Assembly (NCBI GenBank): GCA_044598425.1
Contig: CP172536.1
Coordinates: 3,162,001 to 3,226,000, forward strand
Direction of reading: 5' to 3'
From: JAEVLT01 sp044598425
GTDB taxonomy: Bacteria; Bacillota; Bacilli; Bacillales; Cytobacillaceae
DNA length: 64,000 bases
How positions within the stretch are numbered: position 1 is the first letter of the stretch; each line of letters begins with the position of its first letter. The notes beneath the pieces were generated by a model. The model was not told where the DNA came from, did not search any database, and saw only the letters and a list, made by a program, of their open reading frames with translations. Positions 41,390-50,462 of this stretch are shown in pieces. The position numbers and the translations under genes were made by a program.

Positions 41390-42685
41390 TTACTTGCTTA
41401 AGTTGTAGAAAGATTTAATTCCGTTGTATTGTGCTGTTTCAGCCAAATTGTCTTCGATGCGAAGCAATTGGTTGTATTTAGCGATCCGGTCTGTACGAGA
41501 TGCTGAACCCGTTTTGATTTGGCCAGCGTTTGTTGCAACAGCGATATCAGCGATTGTGCTATCTTCTGTTTCACCAGAACGGTGAGAAATAACAGCTGTG
41601 TAACCAGCGCGCTTAGCCATTTCAATTGCATCAAATGTTTCAGTAAGAGTACCGATTTGGTTCACTTTGATCAAAATGGAGTTCGCGATGCCTTTTTCGA
41701 TACCTTCAGCAAGCTTTTTCGTATTTGTAACGAACAAATCGTCGCCTACTAATTGAACTTTTTTGCCAAGGCGCTCTGTTAAAAGCTTGTGGCCTTCCCA
41801 GTCGTTTTCATCCAAACCGTCTTCGATTGAGATGATTGGATATTTCGCAACAAGCTGCTCATACCAGTCAACCATTTCAGCAGAAGTTTTTACAACACCT
41901 TCGCCAGCAAGATGGTATTTACCATCTTCTTTGTTGTAAAACTCTGAAGAAGCAGCATCCATTGCTAACATCACTTCTTCACCTGGCTTGTAGCCAGCCT
42001 TTTCGATTGCCTCCACAATTGTTTGAAGTGCTTCTTCGTTGGATCCAAGGTTTGGCGCAAAACCACCTTCGTCGCCAACAGCAGTGTTATAACCCTTACC
42101 TTTAAGAACGGATTTTAAGTTATGGAAAATTTCTGCTCCCATGCGCAATGCTTCTTTGAAACTTGGAGCACCAACAGGCATAATCATAAATTCCTGGATG
42201 TCAACGTTATTGTCAGCATGTTCGCCGCCGTTAACAATGTTCATCATTGGAACTGGAAGCTGCTTCGCGTTGAAGCCGCCAAGGTATTGGTATAAAGGAA
42301 TATCAAGGTAATCCGCAGCAGCGCGGGCAACAGCCATGGAAACGCCAAGGATTGCGTTCGCACCTAATTTTCCTTTGTTTTCAGTTCCATCAAGAGCAAT
42401 AAGCGCTTGATCCACGCCTACTTGATCAAGGACACTGTACTCACCAATTAGCTCAGGAGCAATAATGTCGTTTACGTTTTCAACAGCTTTTAAAACACCT
42501 TTTCCAAGGTAGCGTTCTTTATCGCCATCGCGAAGCTCAACAGCTTCGTATTCACCAGTAGAAGCGCCGCTTGGTACAAGCGCGCGTCCGAATGCGCCGG
42601 ATTCAGTTGTTACTTCAACCTCAACAGTCGGGTTACCGCGGGAATCTAATACTTCACGTGCATATACATCAACAATAAATGGCAT
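41390..42685 (-). CDS. eno: enolase
   Basis: A 431-aa glycolytic enzyme, 2-phosphoglycerate to phosphoenolpyruvate. ARLVPSGASTGEYEA-type N-terminal loop (LVPSGASTGEYEAVELRDGD), metal-binding Asp/Glu in AMDAASSEFYN and SIEDGLDENDWEGHK, LVGDDLFVTN, then ILIKVNQIGTLTETFDAI and SHRSGETEDSTIADIAVA. Full length (430-431 aa in Bacilli). It is the last gene of the glycolytic operon, 98 bases after gpmI. Also a known RNA-degradosome partner in Bacillus. Confidence 0.98.
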   Translation of the reverse strand: MPFIVDVYAREVLDSRGNPTVEVEVTTESGAFGRALVPSGASTGEYEAVELRDGDKERYLGKGVLKAVENVNDIIAPELIGEYSVLDQVGVDQALIALDGTENKGKLGANAILGVSMAVARAAADYLDIPLYQYLGGFNAKQLPVPMMNIVNGGEHADNNVDIQEFMIMPVGAPSFKEALRMGAEIFHNLKSVLKGKGYNTAVGDEGGFAPNLGSNEEALQTIVEAIEKAGYKPGEEVMLAMDAASSEFYNKEDGKYHLAGEGVVKTSAEMVDWYEQLVAKYPIISIEDGLDENDWEGHKLLTERLGKKVQLVGDDLFVTNTKKLAEGIEKGIANSILIKVNQIGTLTETFDAIEMAKRAGYTAVISHRSGETEDSTIADIAVATNAGQIKTGSASRTDRIAKYNQLLRIEDNLAETAQYNGIKSFYNLSK

Positions 42686-42725
42686 TTGTATCTCTCCTTA
42701 TTAATAAAAAAATTTATTTTTGAAA

Positions 42726-42783
42726 AATTTATATCCAACTGCGCTTTATGAACTGTCTTTAAGGACCACCAATCAGCGTGTTT
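42726..42783. repeat. degenerate repeat family C, copy 2 (gpmI-eno spacer)
   Basis: Similar to 39449-39538 in the blocks AATTTATAT, CAACTNCGC, ATGAAC-GTC, AAGGAC and GTTTTNATTTA. It occupies most of the spacer between gpmI and eno. The family is inferred from two copies only. Confidence 0.4.
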
Positions 42784-44313
42784 TTATTTAATAATTGTTT
42801 TTCCAGTCATTTCAGCAGGCTGCTCCACACCTAGAAGATCGAGCATGGTTGGAGCTAAATCGGCTAAGATTCCATCACGAAGTTCAACCCCAGATTTCGT
42901 CACGATGACTGGAACCGGATTCGTAGTGTGCGCAGTCATTGGATTGCCTTCAAGTGTCACAACCTCATCAGCATTGCCATGATCGGCTGTGATAATCGCA
43001 TATCCGCCTTTTTCAAGGATCAGGTCTACAACTTTTCCTAAACACTCATCCACTGTTTCAATCGCTTTTACCGTCGGTTCAAGCATTCCAGAGTGCCCTA
43101 CCATATCAGGGTTCGCAAAGTTCAAAATGATGGCATCAAACTTGTCTTCCTGAATTTCTTTTACAAGTGCATCCGTTACTTCATAAGCGCTCATTTCCGG
43201 CTTAAGATCATAAGTTGCAACTTTCGGAGAATTGATTAAGATCCGCTCTTCCCCAGGAAATTTCGCTTCACGCCCTCCACTCATAAAGAACGTAACATGA
43301 GGATATTTTTCCGTTTCGGCAATCCTTAATTGTTTTAGGCCATTTTGTGATAAAACTTCACCAAGCGTATTATCCAAATTCGTTGGCTTAAACGCTACAT
43401 AACCTTTTACCGTTTCACTAAAATGCGTCATGCAAACAAAATAAAGATCTTTCGGGTGCTTTGGTCCGCGATCAAATGAACGGAAATCTTCATTTGTAAA
43501 TGTATTTGAAATCTGGATTGCCCGGTCAGGACGGAAGTTATAGAAAATAACAGCATCATTGTCCTGAATAGTCGCAACCGGTTGTCCATCTTCTTTTATT
43601 ATAACAGATGGCAGGATGAATTCGTCAAAAATCCCATGCTGGTAAGAGTCCTTAATCACATCAAGCGGATTCGTGTAAGCAGGGCCTTCTCCATCCACCA
43701 TCGCACGGTAAGACTTCTCAACACGCTCCCAGCGCTTGTCCCGATCCATGGAATAATAGCGTCCGGAAAGAGTTGCAAATTCCCCTACGCCATACTCTTT
43801 CATTTTATCCAGCGTCTGTTGAATATATGTTTCGGCCGTTTGCGGTCCAACATCACGGCCATCCAGGAAGCCATGGACATAAACCTTTTTCAGACCGTGA
43901 TCAGCCGCAAGTTTTAACAGGGCAAACATATGGTCAATATGGCTGTGAACACCGCCATCAGAAAGAAGTCCGAAAAGATGAAGGGCTGTGCCATTCTTTT
44001 TCGCATGTTCAACAGCTCCAAGCAACGTTTCATTTTTTCCAAATTCGCCTTCACGAATGGCAATATTCACTCTTGTTAAGCTTTGGTAAACAATACGGCC
44101 TGCGCCGATGTTCATATGGCCAACTTCAGAGTTACCCATTTGTCCATCTGGAAGACCAACCGCTTCTCCGCTTGCAAGCAAATGCGCATGTGGGAACTCT
44201 TTCCAATAACGGTCAAAATTCGGTTTGTCAGCTTGGGCAACCGCATTTCCTTTTGTTTCGTTTCTGCAGCCAAAACCATCAAGGATGATCAAGGCAACTG
44301 GGGATTTACTCAT
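42784..44313 (-). CDS. gpmI: 2,3-bisphosphoglycerate-independent phosphoglycerate mutase
   Basis: A 509-aa Mn-dependent mutase, 3-phosphoglycerate to 2-phosphoglycerate. It belongs to the alkaline phosphatase superfamily. The catalytic Ser is in GQMGNSEVGHMNIGAG (near residue 62). Metal ligands are seen at LDGFGCRN, in NFANPDMVGHSG and in TADHGNADE. HSHIDHMFALL and FLDGRDVGP are also conserved. It overlaps tpiA by 8 bases, so translation is coupled. It is pH- and Mn-sensitive in spore formers, which lets 3-PGA accumulate in spores. Confidence 0.97.
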   Translation of the reverse strand: MSKSPVALIILDGFGCRNETKGNAVAQADKPNFDRYWKEFPHAHLLASGEAVGLPDGQMGNSEVGHMNIGAGRIVYQSLTRVNIAIREGEFGKNETLLGAVEHAKKNGTALHLFGLLSDGGVHSHIDHMFALLKLAADHGLKKVYVHGFLDGRDVGPQTAETYIQQTLDKMKEYGVGEFATLSGRYYSMDRDKRWERVEKSYRAMVDGEGPAYTNPLDVIKDSYQHGIFDEFILPSVIIKEDGQPVATIQDNDAVIFYNFRPDRAIQISNTFTNEDFRSFDRGPKHPKDLYFVCMTHFSETVKGYVAFKPTNLDNTLGEVLSQNGLKQLRIAETEKYPHVTFFMSGGREAKFPGEERILINSPKVATYDLKPEMSAYEVTDALVKEIQEDKFDAIILNFANPDMVGHSGMLEPTVKAIETVDECLGKVVDLILEKGGYAIITADHGNADEVVTLEGNPMTAHTTNPVPVIVTKSGVELRDGILADLAPTMLDLLGVEQPAEMTGKTIIK

Positions 44314-45067
44314 AACGACCTGCCTCCACTAATTGCAAAAATGATTGTGCTTCAAGGCTTGCGCCGCCGACAAGAGCACCATCAATATCCGGCTGTGCCA
44401 TGTATTCCTTAATATTCCCCGGTTTTACACTGCCACCGTATTGAATACGTACAGCATCTGCCACATCTTGTGAGAAAGTTTCCGCAACCACTTGGCGGAT
44501 ATGGGCACATACTTCATTTGCATCCTCAGCGGTTGAGGATTTTCCAGTTCCAATTGCCCAAATTGGCTCGTAGGCAATTACCGTTTGTTTTATTTGTTCA
44601 TTCGTTAAACCCGCGAGCGCATTTTTGATCTGACCGCCAACAAATTCATTCGTTTCACCATTTTCGCGTTGCTCAAGTGTTTCGCCGCAGCAAATGATTG
44701 GTGTTAGATTGTGTTTAAACGCCGATTTCGCCTTTTTGTTTACTGTTTCATCCGTTTCATTGAACATTTCACGGCGTTCGGAGTGGCCAATAATGACATA
44801 TTGAACGCCTAGGTCAGCTAAAGCAACAGGGCTAATTTCACCCGTAAATGCGCCGCTTTCCTCAAAGTGCATGTTTTGGGCGCCAATCTCAACATCTGTT
44901 CCTTTAACAGCCTCTACGAGACTTGGTAAAAACAATGCTGGGGCGCAAATTACAGATTCTACTTTTGTCTTGCTTGGAACAGAATTTTTCACTTCTTCTG
45001 CGAAGCTTTTTGCTTCGGCAAGCGTTTTGTTCATTTTCCAGTTACCTGCAATAATCGGTTTTCTCAT
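44306..45067 (-). CDS. tpiA: triosephosphate isomerase
   Basis: A 253-aa TIM barrel that interconverts dihydroxyacetone phosphate and glyceraldehyde 3-phosphate. N-terminal GNWKMNKTL carries the catalytic Lys, HSERR the electrophilic His, YEPIWAIGTGKS the catalytic Glu and the mobile loop, and IQYGGSVKPGN the phosphate site. It starts 39 bases after pgk and overlaps gpmI at its end. Confidence 0.97.
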   Translation of the reverse strand: MRKPIIAGNWKMNKTLAEAKSFAEEVKNSVPSKTKVESVICAPALFLPSLVEAVKGTDVEIGAQNMHFEESGAFTGEISPVALADLGVQYVIIGHSERREMFNETDETVNKKAKSAFKHNLTPIICCGETLEQRENGETNEFVGGQIKNALAGLTNEQIKQTVIAYEPIWAIGTGKSSTAEDANEVCAHIRQVVAETFSQDVADAVRIQYGGSVKPGNIKEYMAQPDIDGALVGGASLEAQSFLQLVEAGRYE

Positions 45068-45106
45068 GCTGGCACCATCCTTTCGATTGCTAAATCAACT
45101 GCCAAA

Positions 45107-46291
45107 TTATTTATCGTTTAACGCCACAACGCCTGGAAGTTCTTTTCCTTCCATGAATTCAAGCGAAGCACCGCCGCCAGTTGAAATATGGCTCATTTTA
45201 TCTGCTAAATGGAATTTCTCAACAGCTGCCGCAGAGTCCCCGCCGCCAATCACTGAATATGTACCTTCAGAATCAGCCAGCGCCTGTGCCACAGCTTTTG
45301 TTCCACCAGCAAAAGCATCGATTTCAAAAACCCCCATTGGGCCATTCCAAATCACTAATTTCGAGTTTCGAATGACATCACGGTAAATTTCCTGCGTTTT
45401 TGGTCCAATATCAAGAGCTTCCCAATCAGCAGGAATTTCTTCGATCGATACGACTTTTTTATTGGCCTCTTCTGAAAAATCATCCGCAACAATTACATCA
45501 ACAGGCATATAGAAATTAACGCCTTTTTCTTTTGCCTTTGCCATGAACGAGTTAGCAAGATCGATTTTATCCGCTTCTAACAGCGACTTGCCAACTTCAT
45601 AACCTTGCGCCTTCACAAACGTATACGCCAATCCGCCGCCGATAATCAAATTATCTACCTTATCAAGCAAATTCTCAATGACGCCGATTTTATCTTTTAC
45701 CTTCGCACCGCCGATGATTGCCGTAAACGGACGGTCAGGATTTGAAAGAGCTTTACCCAATACATCCAATTCTTTTTCCATTAAAAATCCTGCAACGGCC
45801 GGAAGATGGTGCGCAATTCCTTCCGTCGAGGCGTGCGCACGGTGGGCAGCACCGAAAGCATCATTCACATAGACATCCGCAAGCTCCGCAAAAGCTTTAG
45901 CGAGCTCTGGATCATTCTTTTCTTCTCCAGGATAAAAACGAACGTTTTCAAGAAGAAGAACATCACCGTTTGCCATCGTATCAATAAGAGCTTTGACCGA
46001 TTCGCCATACGCTTCGTCCGCTTTTTTCACTTCTTTGTTAAGAAGCTCTTCAAGGCGGGCAGCTACAGGGGTTAATCGCATTTCATCGACAGCTTTTCCT
46101 TTTGGACGGCCAAGATGGCTTGCCAGAATGACTTTTGCCCCTTGCTCTGTCAAATACTGAATCGTTGGCAGAGCGGCACGGATTCTAGTTTCATCCGTAA
46201 TTTTTCCCTCCTGCATCGGTACATTGAAATCGACACGGCAAAATACACGCTTCCCATTTACGTCAACATCTTTTAATGTTTTCTTATTCAT
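45107..46291 (-). CDS. pgk: phosphoglycerate kinase
   Basis: A 394-aa enzyme, 1,3-bisphosphoglycerate plus ADP to 3-phosphoglycerate plus ATP. CRVDFNVPMQEGKITDETRIRAALPTI and SHLGRPKG form the substrate site. The hinge/nucleotide site shows GGAKVKDKIGVIENLL, NGPMGVFE and SVIGGGDSAAAVEKF. AGGAGG precedes the ATG. It lies 141 bases downstream of gapA, behind a hairpin and a possible internal promoter. Confidence 0.97.
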   Translation of the reverse strand: MNKKTLKDVDVNGKRVFCRVDFNVPMQEGKITDETRIRAALPTIQYLTEQGAKVILASHLGRPKGKAVDEMRLTPVAARLEELLNKEVKKADEAYGESVKALIDTMANGDVLLLENVRFYPGEEKNDPELAKAFAELADVYVNDAFGAAHRAHASTEGIAHHLPAVAGFLMEKELDVLGKALSNPDRPFTAIIGGAKVKDKIGVIENLLDKVDNLIIGGGLAYTFVKAQGYEVGKSLLEADKIDLANSFMAKAKEKGVNFYMPVDVIVADDFSEEANKKVVSIEEIPADWEALDIGPKTQEIYRDVIRNSKLVIWNGPMGVFEIDAFAGGTKAVAQALADSEGTYSVIGGGDSAAAVEKFHLADKMSHISTGGGASLEFMEGKELPGVVALNDK

Positions 46292-46330
46292 CTTAAAAAG
46301 GACCTCCTCATTTTAGGGGAAAATGGAAAA

Positions 46331-46356
46331 GGGAGAGGGGAATCCTCCCCGCTCCC
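46331..46356 (-). terminator. partial terminator between gapA and pgk
   Basis: GGGAG-A-GGGGAA and TTCCCC-type arms (minus strand GGGGAGCGGGGAGG / TTCCCCTCTCCC) are followed by TTTTCC on the minus strand. It sits between the pgk promoter and the pgk start codon. Confidence 0.5.
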
Positions 46357-46385
46357 CTTTAAAAAGCATTGTAATCACGATTATC

Positions 46386-46415
46386 ATTATAGATGTTCTT
46401 GGATACGAATTCCAA
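46386..46415 (-). promoter_or_regulatory. internal promoter candidate before pgk
   Basis: Minus strand TTGGAA, an 18-base spacer, then TATAAT. It would let pgk-tpiA-gpmI-eno be made when CggR blocks the upstream promoter. Confidence 0.5.
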
Positions 46416-46432
46416 TCACATCCATTGAAAAA

Positions 46433-47440
46433 TTAAAGTCCTTTTGACGCAATGTAATCTACAAGGTCAACAACACGGTTAGAGTACCCAACTTCGTTAT
46501 CATACCATGATAATACTTTTACCATGTTTCCTTCGATTACCATTGTTGATAATGCATCGATTGTAGAAGATGCTGTGCAGCCATTGTAGTCACTAGAAAC
46601 TAATGGAAGTTCACTGTAGTTTAAGATCCCTTTTAATGAACCTTCTGAAGCTTCTTTTAACGCAGCGTTTACTTCTTCAACTGTAACATCTTTATCTAAC
46701 TCAGCAACTAAGTCAACGATTGACACGTTTGGAGTTGGTACACGCATTGCCATACCATTTAACTTTCCTTTTAATTCAGGAAGAACTAATGCAACAGCTT
46801 TTGCTGCACCAGTAGAAGTAGGAATCATATTCTCAGCAGCTGCACGGGCACGACGATAGTCTTTGTGCGGTAGGTCAAGGATTTGCTGGTCATTTGTGTA
46901 AGAGTGAACAGTTGTCATCATACCGCGTTTGATGCCGAATTTGTCGTTTAATACTTTTGCAAATGGTGCTAAGCAGTTTGTTGTACAAGATGCATTAGAG
47001 AGAACATGATGGTTTGCAGCATCGTATTTGTCTTCGTTAACACCCATAACAATTGTAATGTCTTCGTTGTTTGCCGGAGCAGAGATGATTACTTTTTTAG
47101 CGCCTGCTTCTAGGTGTTTTGCAGCATCTTCGCGTTTTGTAAAGCGACCCGTTGATTCAACAACCACTTCTACGCCAAGGTCTCCCCAGCCAAGTTGAGC
47201 AGGGTCGCGCTCAGCGATAACCTTTACTTTTTGGCCGCCAACAACTAAATATTCACCATCAACGGTAACATCTTCTGAAAGCGTGCCATGAACGGAATCG
47301 TATTTTAAAAGGTGTGCAAGCATCTTTGCGTCTGTTAAATCATTGATCGCAACGATTTCAACATTCGAATTTTTAAGAGCTGCACGGAACACATTACGTC
47401 CAATACGTCCAAATCCATTAATACCTACTTTTACTGTCAT
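46433..47440 (-). CDS. gapA: glyceraldehyde-3-phosphate dehydrogenase (glycolytic)
   Basis: A 335-aa NAD-dependent enzyme. N-terminal VGINGFGRIGRNVFR is the NAD site and ASCTTNCLAP holds the catalytic Cys. The His lies in TTVHSYTNDQQILD; WYDNEVGYSNRVVDL closes the protein. Asp at the end of the second strand (AINDLTDA) fits NAD preference and the glycolytic role, unlike GapB. Met at 47440 is chosen, with AAAGGAGGAAATTTCTC upstream. It follows cggR directly, as in the B. subtilis gapA operon. Confidence 0.97.
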   Translation of the reverse strand: MTVKVGINGFGRIGRNVFRAALKNSNVEIVAINDLTDAKMLAHLLKYDSVHGTLSEDVTVDGEYLVVGGQKVKVIAERDPAQLGWGDLGVEVVVESTGRFTKREDAAKHLEAGAKKVIISAPANNEDITIVMGVNEDKYDAANHHVLSNASCTTNCLAPFAKVLNDKFGIKRGMMTTVHSYTNDQQILDLPHKDYRRARAAAENMIPTSTGAAKAVALVLPELKGKLNGMAMRVPTPNVSIVDLVAELDKDVTVEEVNAALKEASEGSLKGILNYSELPLVSSDYNGCTASSTIDALSTMVIEGNMVKVLSWYDNEVGYSNRVVDLVDYIASKGL

Positions 47441-47494
47441 GAGAAATTTCCTCCTTTTTTGTGTAAGCATAATAAAAATTTATTTAAAAAGGGG

Positions 47495-48517
47495 TTACCC
47501 TTTTAATAACTGGCTTGCCGCACCTTCATCTGTAATTAAAATGGTGGATGAAGGAGCTTGTTTCATATAAGCGCGAATGGCTTTCGCCTTCGATTTTCCT
47601 CCTGCAACTGCAATAACATTCGGTATTCGTTCCAAATCATCGAGCTGCAGCCCAATTGTGGCAACTTTATGCACAATTTCCCCAGCTTCGTTAAAATAAT
47701 AGCCAAACGCTTCTCCTGTCGCTTTTTCTTCTTTGATTTTTTCCAAGTCAGCCGGGCTCGTTTTCCGGCGCTTGGCCATTGTCATAGCGTCTCCAATCCC
47801 GTGCAGTACCATACTTGCTGACTGAATAAGACCCAATACTTCATGAATAGCCGGCTCTTTAATCAATGATTCGTAAATGTCGGGACTGACCTGATCAGGA
47901 ACATACAGAACCCGATGCTTTGAGTGGGTATGTACTGCCATATTGGAGCAAATGGTGTTTGCCTGGTTATGGACGTCTTCACCGATTCCGCCGCGAGCCG
48001 GGACAAAAAGCAATTCCTTTTCGCCTAGTTCAGGGGTAAGCATTTCAGCTACGGCAGCCATCGTGGAGCCGCCAGTCACAGCGATGATATTTTCTCCGTT
48101 TAGCAGCATTTTCATGCAGGATGCGCAAGCTTTCCCAAGCTCATTTTTCACCATTGGAGACTCATCCACATCGCCGGGTACAATCATCACTCTGCGAATC
48201 CCGAGCCGATGTTTCAATTCCATTTCCATTACGTCTATACCCTTGATCTCCCGCATAAAGCTTTCAAGATCTTCCAGTAAGTTCTTTCCCTCCGGAGTCA
48301 AACTCATTCCTACATTATTGGAAGTGATTAAGTTTTGATCCTTGAGAAACTCTACTTCACTCCTTAATGTTCTTTCCGTAAACCCTAGGCTTGCAGCAAG
48401 GCTACGTCTACCAACCGGCTGCATAAATCCTATGTATCGGAGGATTGAGTAGCGCTTTTGAATAACCTGAAGAAGATCGGGTAATAATTTTCTTTGAATA
48501 TCTAAAAATTCCCGCAT
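47495..48517 (-). CDS. cggR: central glycolytic genes regulator CggR
   Basis: A 340-aa SorC-family repressor of the gap operon. The N-terminal winged helix has YSILRYIGFMQPVGRRSLAASLGFTERTLRSEVEFLKD. The sugar-binding domain has VTGGSTMAAVAEML, LFVPARGGIGEDVHNQANTICSNMA, HGIGDAMTMAKRRK and VAGGKSKAKAIRAYMKQ. Fructose 1,6-bisphosphate is the known inducer. AAAGGGGCATGAATTC precedes the ATG. Its operator and promoter are readable upstream. Confidence 0.96.
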   Translation of the reverse strand: MREFLDIQRKLLPDLLQVIQKRYSILRYIGFMQPVGRRSLAASLGFTERTLRSEVEFLKDQNLITSNNVGMSLTPEGKNLLEDLESFMREIKGIDVMEMELKHRLGIRRVMIVPGDVDESPMVKNELGKACASCMKMLLNGENIIAVTGGSTMAAVAEMLTPELGEKELLFVPARGGIGEDVHNQANTICSNMAVHTHSKHRVLYVPDQVSPDIYESLIKEPAIHEVLGLIQSASMVLHGIGDAMTMAKRRKTSPADLEKIKEEKATGEAFGYYFNEAGEIVHKVATIGLQLDDLERIPNVIAVAGGKSKAKAIRAYMKQAPSSTILITDEGAASQLLKG

Positions 48518-48548
48518 GAATTCATGCCCCTTTAGTTAATTGTAGTTG

Positions 48549-48584
48549 GTCAATTATCGTCCCACATAGACACATTATGTCCCA
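48549..48584 (-). promoter_or_regulatory. CggR operator
   Basis: Minus strand: TGGGAC, 6 bases, TGTC, 4 bases, TGGGAC, 6 bases, TGAC. This matches the CggR operator pattern (CGGGAC-N6-TGTC, N4, repeated) with only first-base and one last-half changes. It lies between the promoter and the cggR start, so it acts as a roadblock. Confidence 0.9.
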
Positions 48585-48620
48585 CTACAGTTAAAAAAAA
48601 TTACCCCTGGCACATTTTTC

Positions 48621-48649
48621 ATTCTAACAGGAGTAAAAACCTATTTCAA
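48621..48649 (-). promoter_or_regulatory. sigma-A promoter of the cggR-gapA operon
   Basis: Minus strand TTGAAA, 17 bases, TAGAAT, about 40 bases upstream of the CggR operator. Confidence 0.75.
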
Positions 48650-48668
48650 CTAATAACATTCCGTTTTT

Positions 48669-48902
48669 TCACTGCAAACGTTTACTTATGTCAAACTTGT
48701 TAACAATGCCGTGTGCCACTTCTTCCCCATCAATCTGAACGACCGGAATCATCAATCCATAACGCTCTGTTAGCTCGTCACTTTGCTCGATATCTTTCTC
48801 TTCAAAGGAAAAATGTATTTTCTTTTTCAATTCTATTATGTCTTGTTTCGCTCTTTCACACAAATGGCAGCCATGGCGTGTATACAAGGTAATATGATGC
48901 AT
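48669..48902 (-). CDS. glutaredoxin-family protein
   Basis: A 77-aa thioredoxin-fold protein with YTRHGCHLCERAKQDI, a CxxC redox centre near residue 11, and the cis-Pro in GLMIPVVQIDGEEV. These are typical of glutaredoxin-like DUF836 proteins. Met at 48902 is chosen, because AAAGGA lies 8 bases upstream. It sits between rpoN and cggR on the same strand, 19 bases after rpoN. The partner protein is unknown. Confidence 0.82.
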   Translation of the reverse strand: MHHITLYTRHGCHLCERAKQDIIELKKKIHFSFEEKDIEQSDELTERYGLMIPVVQIDGEEVAHGIVNKFDISKRLQ

Positions 48903-48921
48903 TGTACCGTTTCCTTTCAAT

Positions 48922-50217
48922 CTAATACCTTTTCCTTTTGGAGGATGATGGAATTCTTAATTGATCACGGTATTTAGCCACTGTCCTTCGTGAAACAATA
49001 ATCCCATCCCGATTTTTTAATAAATCAACAATTTCTTGATCCGAATAGGGCTTTTCTTTATCTTCCCGTTCAACAAGCTGAGCAATAAGATTTTTAACTT
49101 GGGAGGAAGATGTGTTTTCATCTGAAACGGTCTGAACGGTGCTTGTAAAAAAGAATCTTAACGGAAATGTTCCAGCTGGCGTCTGTACAAATTTTTCCCT
49201 TACGGCACGGCTGACCGTCGATTCATGGACGTCCAATTCGTACGCCATTTCCTTCATGGTCATCGGCACAAGAAAACGAGGACCCTTTCGAAAAAAATCA
49301 GGCTGCTTTTCGACGATTTTTGTGACGACTTTCATTAATGTTTCTTTTCGTTGTTCAATGCTTCTGACAATCCACTGATAATCCTGATATTTTTCCTGTA
49401 AAAATTGCAGCACATGCTGATCATGATTCTCTGAAAATTTTTGATAATAATGCGTGTTAAAGCCTATTTTCGGCATTGCTGCTTCACATAAACGAACGGA
49501 AAGTTCTGTACCGTTGCATACAATAACCGCATCAGGGATGAGATACGATGCCGGGGCGGCAGTATACTCTGCACACGGCTTTGGATTCAGCTTTTGAACA
49601 AAATCCGAGACCGCTTGAATCTCCTTTAATGTTACCTGTAATTCTTTGGAAATAATCTTCCACTTTTTTTCAGCGAATGGAATGAAATATTTTTCAAGAA
49701 TGGTCATGGCCAGCTTATTTTCCGGATTTGACCGTTTTAATTGCAGCAGCAAGCATTCCTGAAGACTGGACGCTCCTACTCCCGCTGGTTCGAGTGTTTG
49801 AATAATCGAAAGACTTCTCTCTACCATAGCAGAAGAAACATGTAGTTTTTCTGCAAGTTCTTGAACACTTCCTCTAAAGTAACCGTTATCATCAAGATCT
49901 CTGATTACCAGTCTGATGAGAGTTAATTGTTCCATCGAATATTTTTTTATGTTTAATTGAGAGATCAAATGGTCTTCAAGCGAAAAAGAGGTGTCAGCAA
50001 TCTGTTCAACCCAATCCGTTTGCTGCTTATCCGTTTTTGCTCGTTTTGTTCGCTGGCGTCTTTCAATTGTTAAAAGGGGATTTTCCAACGCCTTCGTTTC
50101 CAAAAAATCAGTGAGCTCCTGTGCTGAGTATTGCAACAGCGCGATTGCCTGTGTCAGCTCTTGCGTCATTGCTAATTTCAATGTCTGCTGCTGCCATAAA
50201 CCAGTCTTTAAATTCAT
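48922..50217 (-). CDS. rpoN: RNA polymerase sigma-54 factor (SigL)
   Basis: A 431-aa sigma-54. Region I is Gln-rich (QQQTLKLAMTQELTQAIALLQYSAQELTDFL) for activator response. A core-binding middle follows, and a helix-turn-helix (MKEMAYELDVHESTVSRAVREKFVQTP). The C-terminal RpoN box ARRTVAKYRDQL appears as SRRTVAKYRDQL. It directs -24/-12 promoters with enhancer-binding activators. AAGGGGGAGGGTGC precedes the ATG. It lies just after a tRNA gene on the same strand. Confidence 0.95.
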   Translation of the reverse strand: MNLKTGLWQQQTLKLAMTQELTQAIALLQYSAQELTDFLETKALENPLLTIERRQRTKRAKTDKQQTDWVEQIADTSFSLEDHLISQLNIKKYSMEQLTLIRLVIRDLDDNGYFRGSVQELAEKLHVSSAMVERSLSIIQTLEPAGVGASSLQECLLLQLKRSNPENKLAMTILEKYFIPFAEKKWKIISKELQVTLKEIQAVSDFVQKLNPKPCAEYTAAPASYLIPDAVIVCNGTELSVRLCEAAMPKIGFNTHYYQKFSENHDQHVLQFLQEKYQDYQWIVRSIEQRKETLMKVVTKIVEKQPDFFRKGPRFLVPMTMKEMAYELDVHESTVSRAVREKFVQTPAGTFPLRFFFTSTVQTVSDENTSSSQVKNLIAQLVEREDKEKPYSDQEIVDLLKNRDGIIVSRRTVAKYRDQLRIPSSSKRKRY

Positions 50218-50341
50218 TTTGCACCCTCCCCCTTCTTCTATTTTACATGAGGATGCGATTTTGGTGTATGGAAAGGATTTGGAATTCGCAGGATATCAAC
50301 AGTATTTCTTGACTCCTTTTAAAGATAAACTATTTCAAAAA

Positions 50342-50377
50342 CAAAAAAAAATATCACTACGTTTAAGACGTAGTGAT
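50342..50377 (-). terminator. terminator after tRNA-Arg
   Basis: ATCACTACGT and ACGTAGTGAT form a stem, followed on the minus strand by ATTTTTTTTTG. Confidence 0.88.
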
Positions 50378-50390
50378 TTCACTCATTTAA

Positions 50391-50462
50391 CGCCCTCGTC
50401 AGGACTCGAACCCGAATTTCAAGAACCGGAATCTTGCGTGCTATCCATTGCACCACGAGGGC
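50391..50462 (-). tRNA. tRNA-Arg (anticodon CCG)
   Basis: 72 nt with a 7-bp acceptor stem GCCCTCG / CGAGGGC and discriminator G. D-arm GTGCAATGGATAGCAC, anticodon arm CAAGA-TTCCGGT-TCTTG (anticodon CCG, decodes CGG) and T-arm with GGTTCGAGTCC are all readable. The 3' CCA is not encoded. Confidence 0.95.

Noticed and set aside
41519..42105. Plus-strand ORFs opposite eno
   Set aside because: Antisense shadows of a highly conserved gene with strong codon bias.
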